From NCBI GenBank assembly GCA_023142175.1, contig JAGLJX010000249.1, forward strand, positions 1 through 6,675: a stretch of 6,675 bases of DNA, written 5' to 3'. The first letter of the stretch is position 1. The number at the start of each line of letters is the position of its first letter. Positions 5,699-6,675 of the stretch are shown here, in pieces. A program made the position numbers and the translations under genes. This DNA is from Emcibacter sp. (GTDB taxonomy: Bacteria > Pseudomonadota > Alphaproteobacteria > Sphingomonadales > Emcibacteraceae). The notes beneath the pieces were generated by a model. That model saw only the letters and a program-made list of their open reading frames with translations. It had not been told where the DNA came from and ran no database searches.

Positions 5699-6675
5699 TA
5701 CGGCTTGGTTTATATATTACCCTGGCCATTGTTGTGGCCCTTGGTGCGGTTTGGTTTGCCGATCATCCGGGCAGCATTCAGCTTAACTGGCGCGGCTGGG
5801 AAGTTCGTATGTCTGTGGCGATCCTCTGCCTGCTTATTTTGCTTTATACCGCTGCCTGCTGGTATCTGTTTAAGCTATATCGCTGGTTCATAACCGACAA
5901 CCCCCTGACCAGCCCCAAAAGACTGGCAAGCCGGCGCGAGAAGGGGCTGGTAGAATTAGACCTTGGCTGGTCGGCGCTTGCGGTGCATGACAATACTGCC
6001 GCCCTCAAACATGGCAAGAAGGCCCGTGGATTATTACCAACGGATAATGGGCCCCTACGTCTATTGTTAAAGGCTAGTGGGGATGAAAAATACCTTGGCT
6101 TGTTGAGCGCCACATCGGGTAGCCAGATGCTAACCCTGAAGTTCCGGCTGGAACAGGAACTCAAAGATCAAAACAGTAAAAATGCCCATGATATTCTTCT
6201 TAAAATGCTGGCGTTAAGTCCCAACAGCCCATGGATTAACCAAAGACTTTTTGACATCTTAACCCGGCATAGCAAATGGGCCGATGCGGATCAGGAACTA
6301 ATCAAGCTGGTAAAGAGTAAGGTCATAGATAAAGACGAACAAAAACATCTGACCGCCGTGTTGTGTTTTTGTCAGGCACTTGAAGCAGACCTTGCCGGTC
6401 AGAAAAAAACTGCCCGTTCCTTTGCCGAGCAGGCCCTGAAAAAAGACCCTACATTCATTTCCGCGGCCCTGCTCCTCGCCCGTCACCATCTGAGGGAAGA
6501 CGATAAGGGTAAAGCCGGAAAAGTGATTGAGACTATCTGGAAGCTCGCCCCCCATCCTGATCTGGGTCAGTTTTTTCTGAAGCTTAATCCTTTAGAAAGT
6601 CCAAGTGAAAAATTCCGCCGGTTACAGAAATTTACCAAGCTAAATGCCGACCACCGCCATAGCCTTCACCTGTTA
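5695..6675 (+). CDS. hemY: HemY, TPR-containing inner-membrane protein of the haem operon (3' end beyond the window)
   Basis: This is the proteobacterial HemY, a membrane-anchored TPR protein associated with haem synthesis, not the protoporphyrinogen oxidase also called HemY in Bacillus. From the ATG at 5695, 327 codons run to the edge with no stop, so the C-terminus is missing. The N-terminal HemY domain is clear: a first membrane helix (about 4-21), the hallmark A22-D-H-P-G-S with a following L30-N-W-R-G-W, and a second membrane helix (about 40-59). A basic stretch and helical repeats then reach the edge. TPR-like helix pairs are visible at about 165-205 and 215-285, for example the A246-L-K-K-D-P-T-F helix end. 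The ATG overlaps the Mic60-like stop (ATGA, 5695-5698), and GGAG (5683-5686) lies 8 nt upstream. HemY's exact biochemical role is unsettled; coordination of late haem enzymes at the membrane has been proposed. Confidence 0.9.
   Translation, partial: MIRLGLYITLAIVVALGAVWFADHPGSIQLNWRGWEVRMSVAILCLLILLYTAACWYLFKLYRWFITDNPLTSPKRLASRREKGLVELDLGWSALAVHDNTAALKHGKKARGLLPTDNGPLRLLLKASGDEKYLGLLSATSGSQMLTLKFRLEQELKDQNSKNAHDILLKMLALSPNSPWINQRLFDILTRHSKWADADQELIKLVKSKVIDKDEQKHLTAVLCFCQALEADLAGQKKTARSFAEQALKKDPTFISAALLLARHHLREDDKGKAGKVIETIWKLAPHPDLGQFFLKLNPLESPSEKFRRLQKFTKLNADHRHSLHLL

Noticed and set aside
5705..5893. Plus-strand 62-codon hydrophobic open frame at the hemY start
   Set aside because: It lies in another frame over the HemY membrane helices; hydrophobicity is a by-product of the T-rich codons, and the HemY frame carries the ADHPG signature.

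Overview
The window looks like an ordinary stretch of chromosome from an alphaproteobacterium. Two gene groups point away from each other from a short AT-rich gap at about 2762-2825. Two things support the lineage: the divergent tsaD-gpsA / hemC-hemD arrangement, and a Mic60/mitofilin-like membrane protein between hemD and a TPR-type hemY, a neighbourhood known from Alphaproteobacteria. Base composition looks balanced and even throughout. I see no mobile element, tRNA, rRNA or CRISPR array. The genus cannot be fixed from this sequence.

Left arm (minus strand, read from 2761 down to 1): tsaD (tRNA t6A37 synthesis), gpsA (glycerol-3-phosphate dehydrogenase, the entry to phospholipid synthesis), a YciI-family small protein, and a Rieske-type [2Fe-2S] protein that runs off the window's left edge. 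Gaps are 31 bp, 8 bp and then an ATGA overlap, so this is probably one transcription unit.

Right arm (plus strand, 2826 to the right edge): hemC (hydroxymethylbilane synthase, GTG start), hemD (uroporphyrinogen-III synthase), a Mic60-like inner-membrane coiled-coil protein, and hemY (membrane TPR protein), cut by the right edge. The junctions are TAG|ATG, ATGA and ATGA, so the four genes are packed with no spacer and are probably translationally coupled. HemC and HemD act in succession to turn porphobilinogen into uroporphyrinogen III. The two membrane proteins that follow may connect tetrapyrrole supply with inner-membrane organisation.

The shared gap holds the most interesting non-coding signal. 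It has three short inverted repeats in a row, the first resembling the iron-control element recognised by the haem-responsive regulator Irr, plus consensus -10 hexamers on the tsaD side. No wholly new system is evident. Points worth a second look are the Irr-like box, the recurrent RLxxLE units in the Mic60-like protein, and the coupled YciI-Rieske pair.
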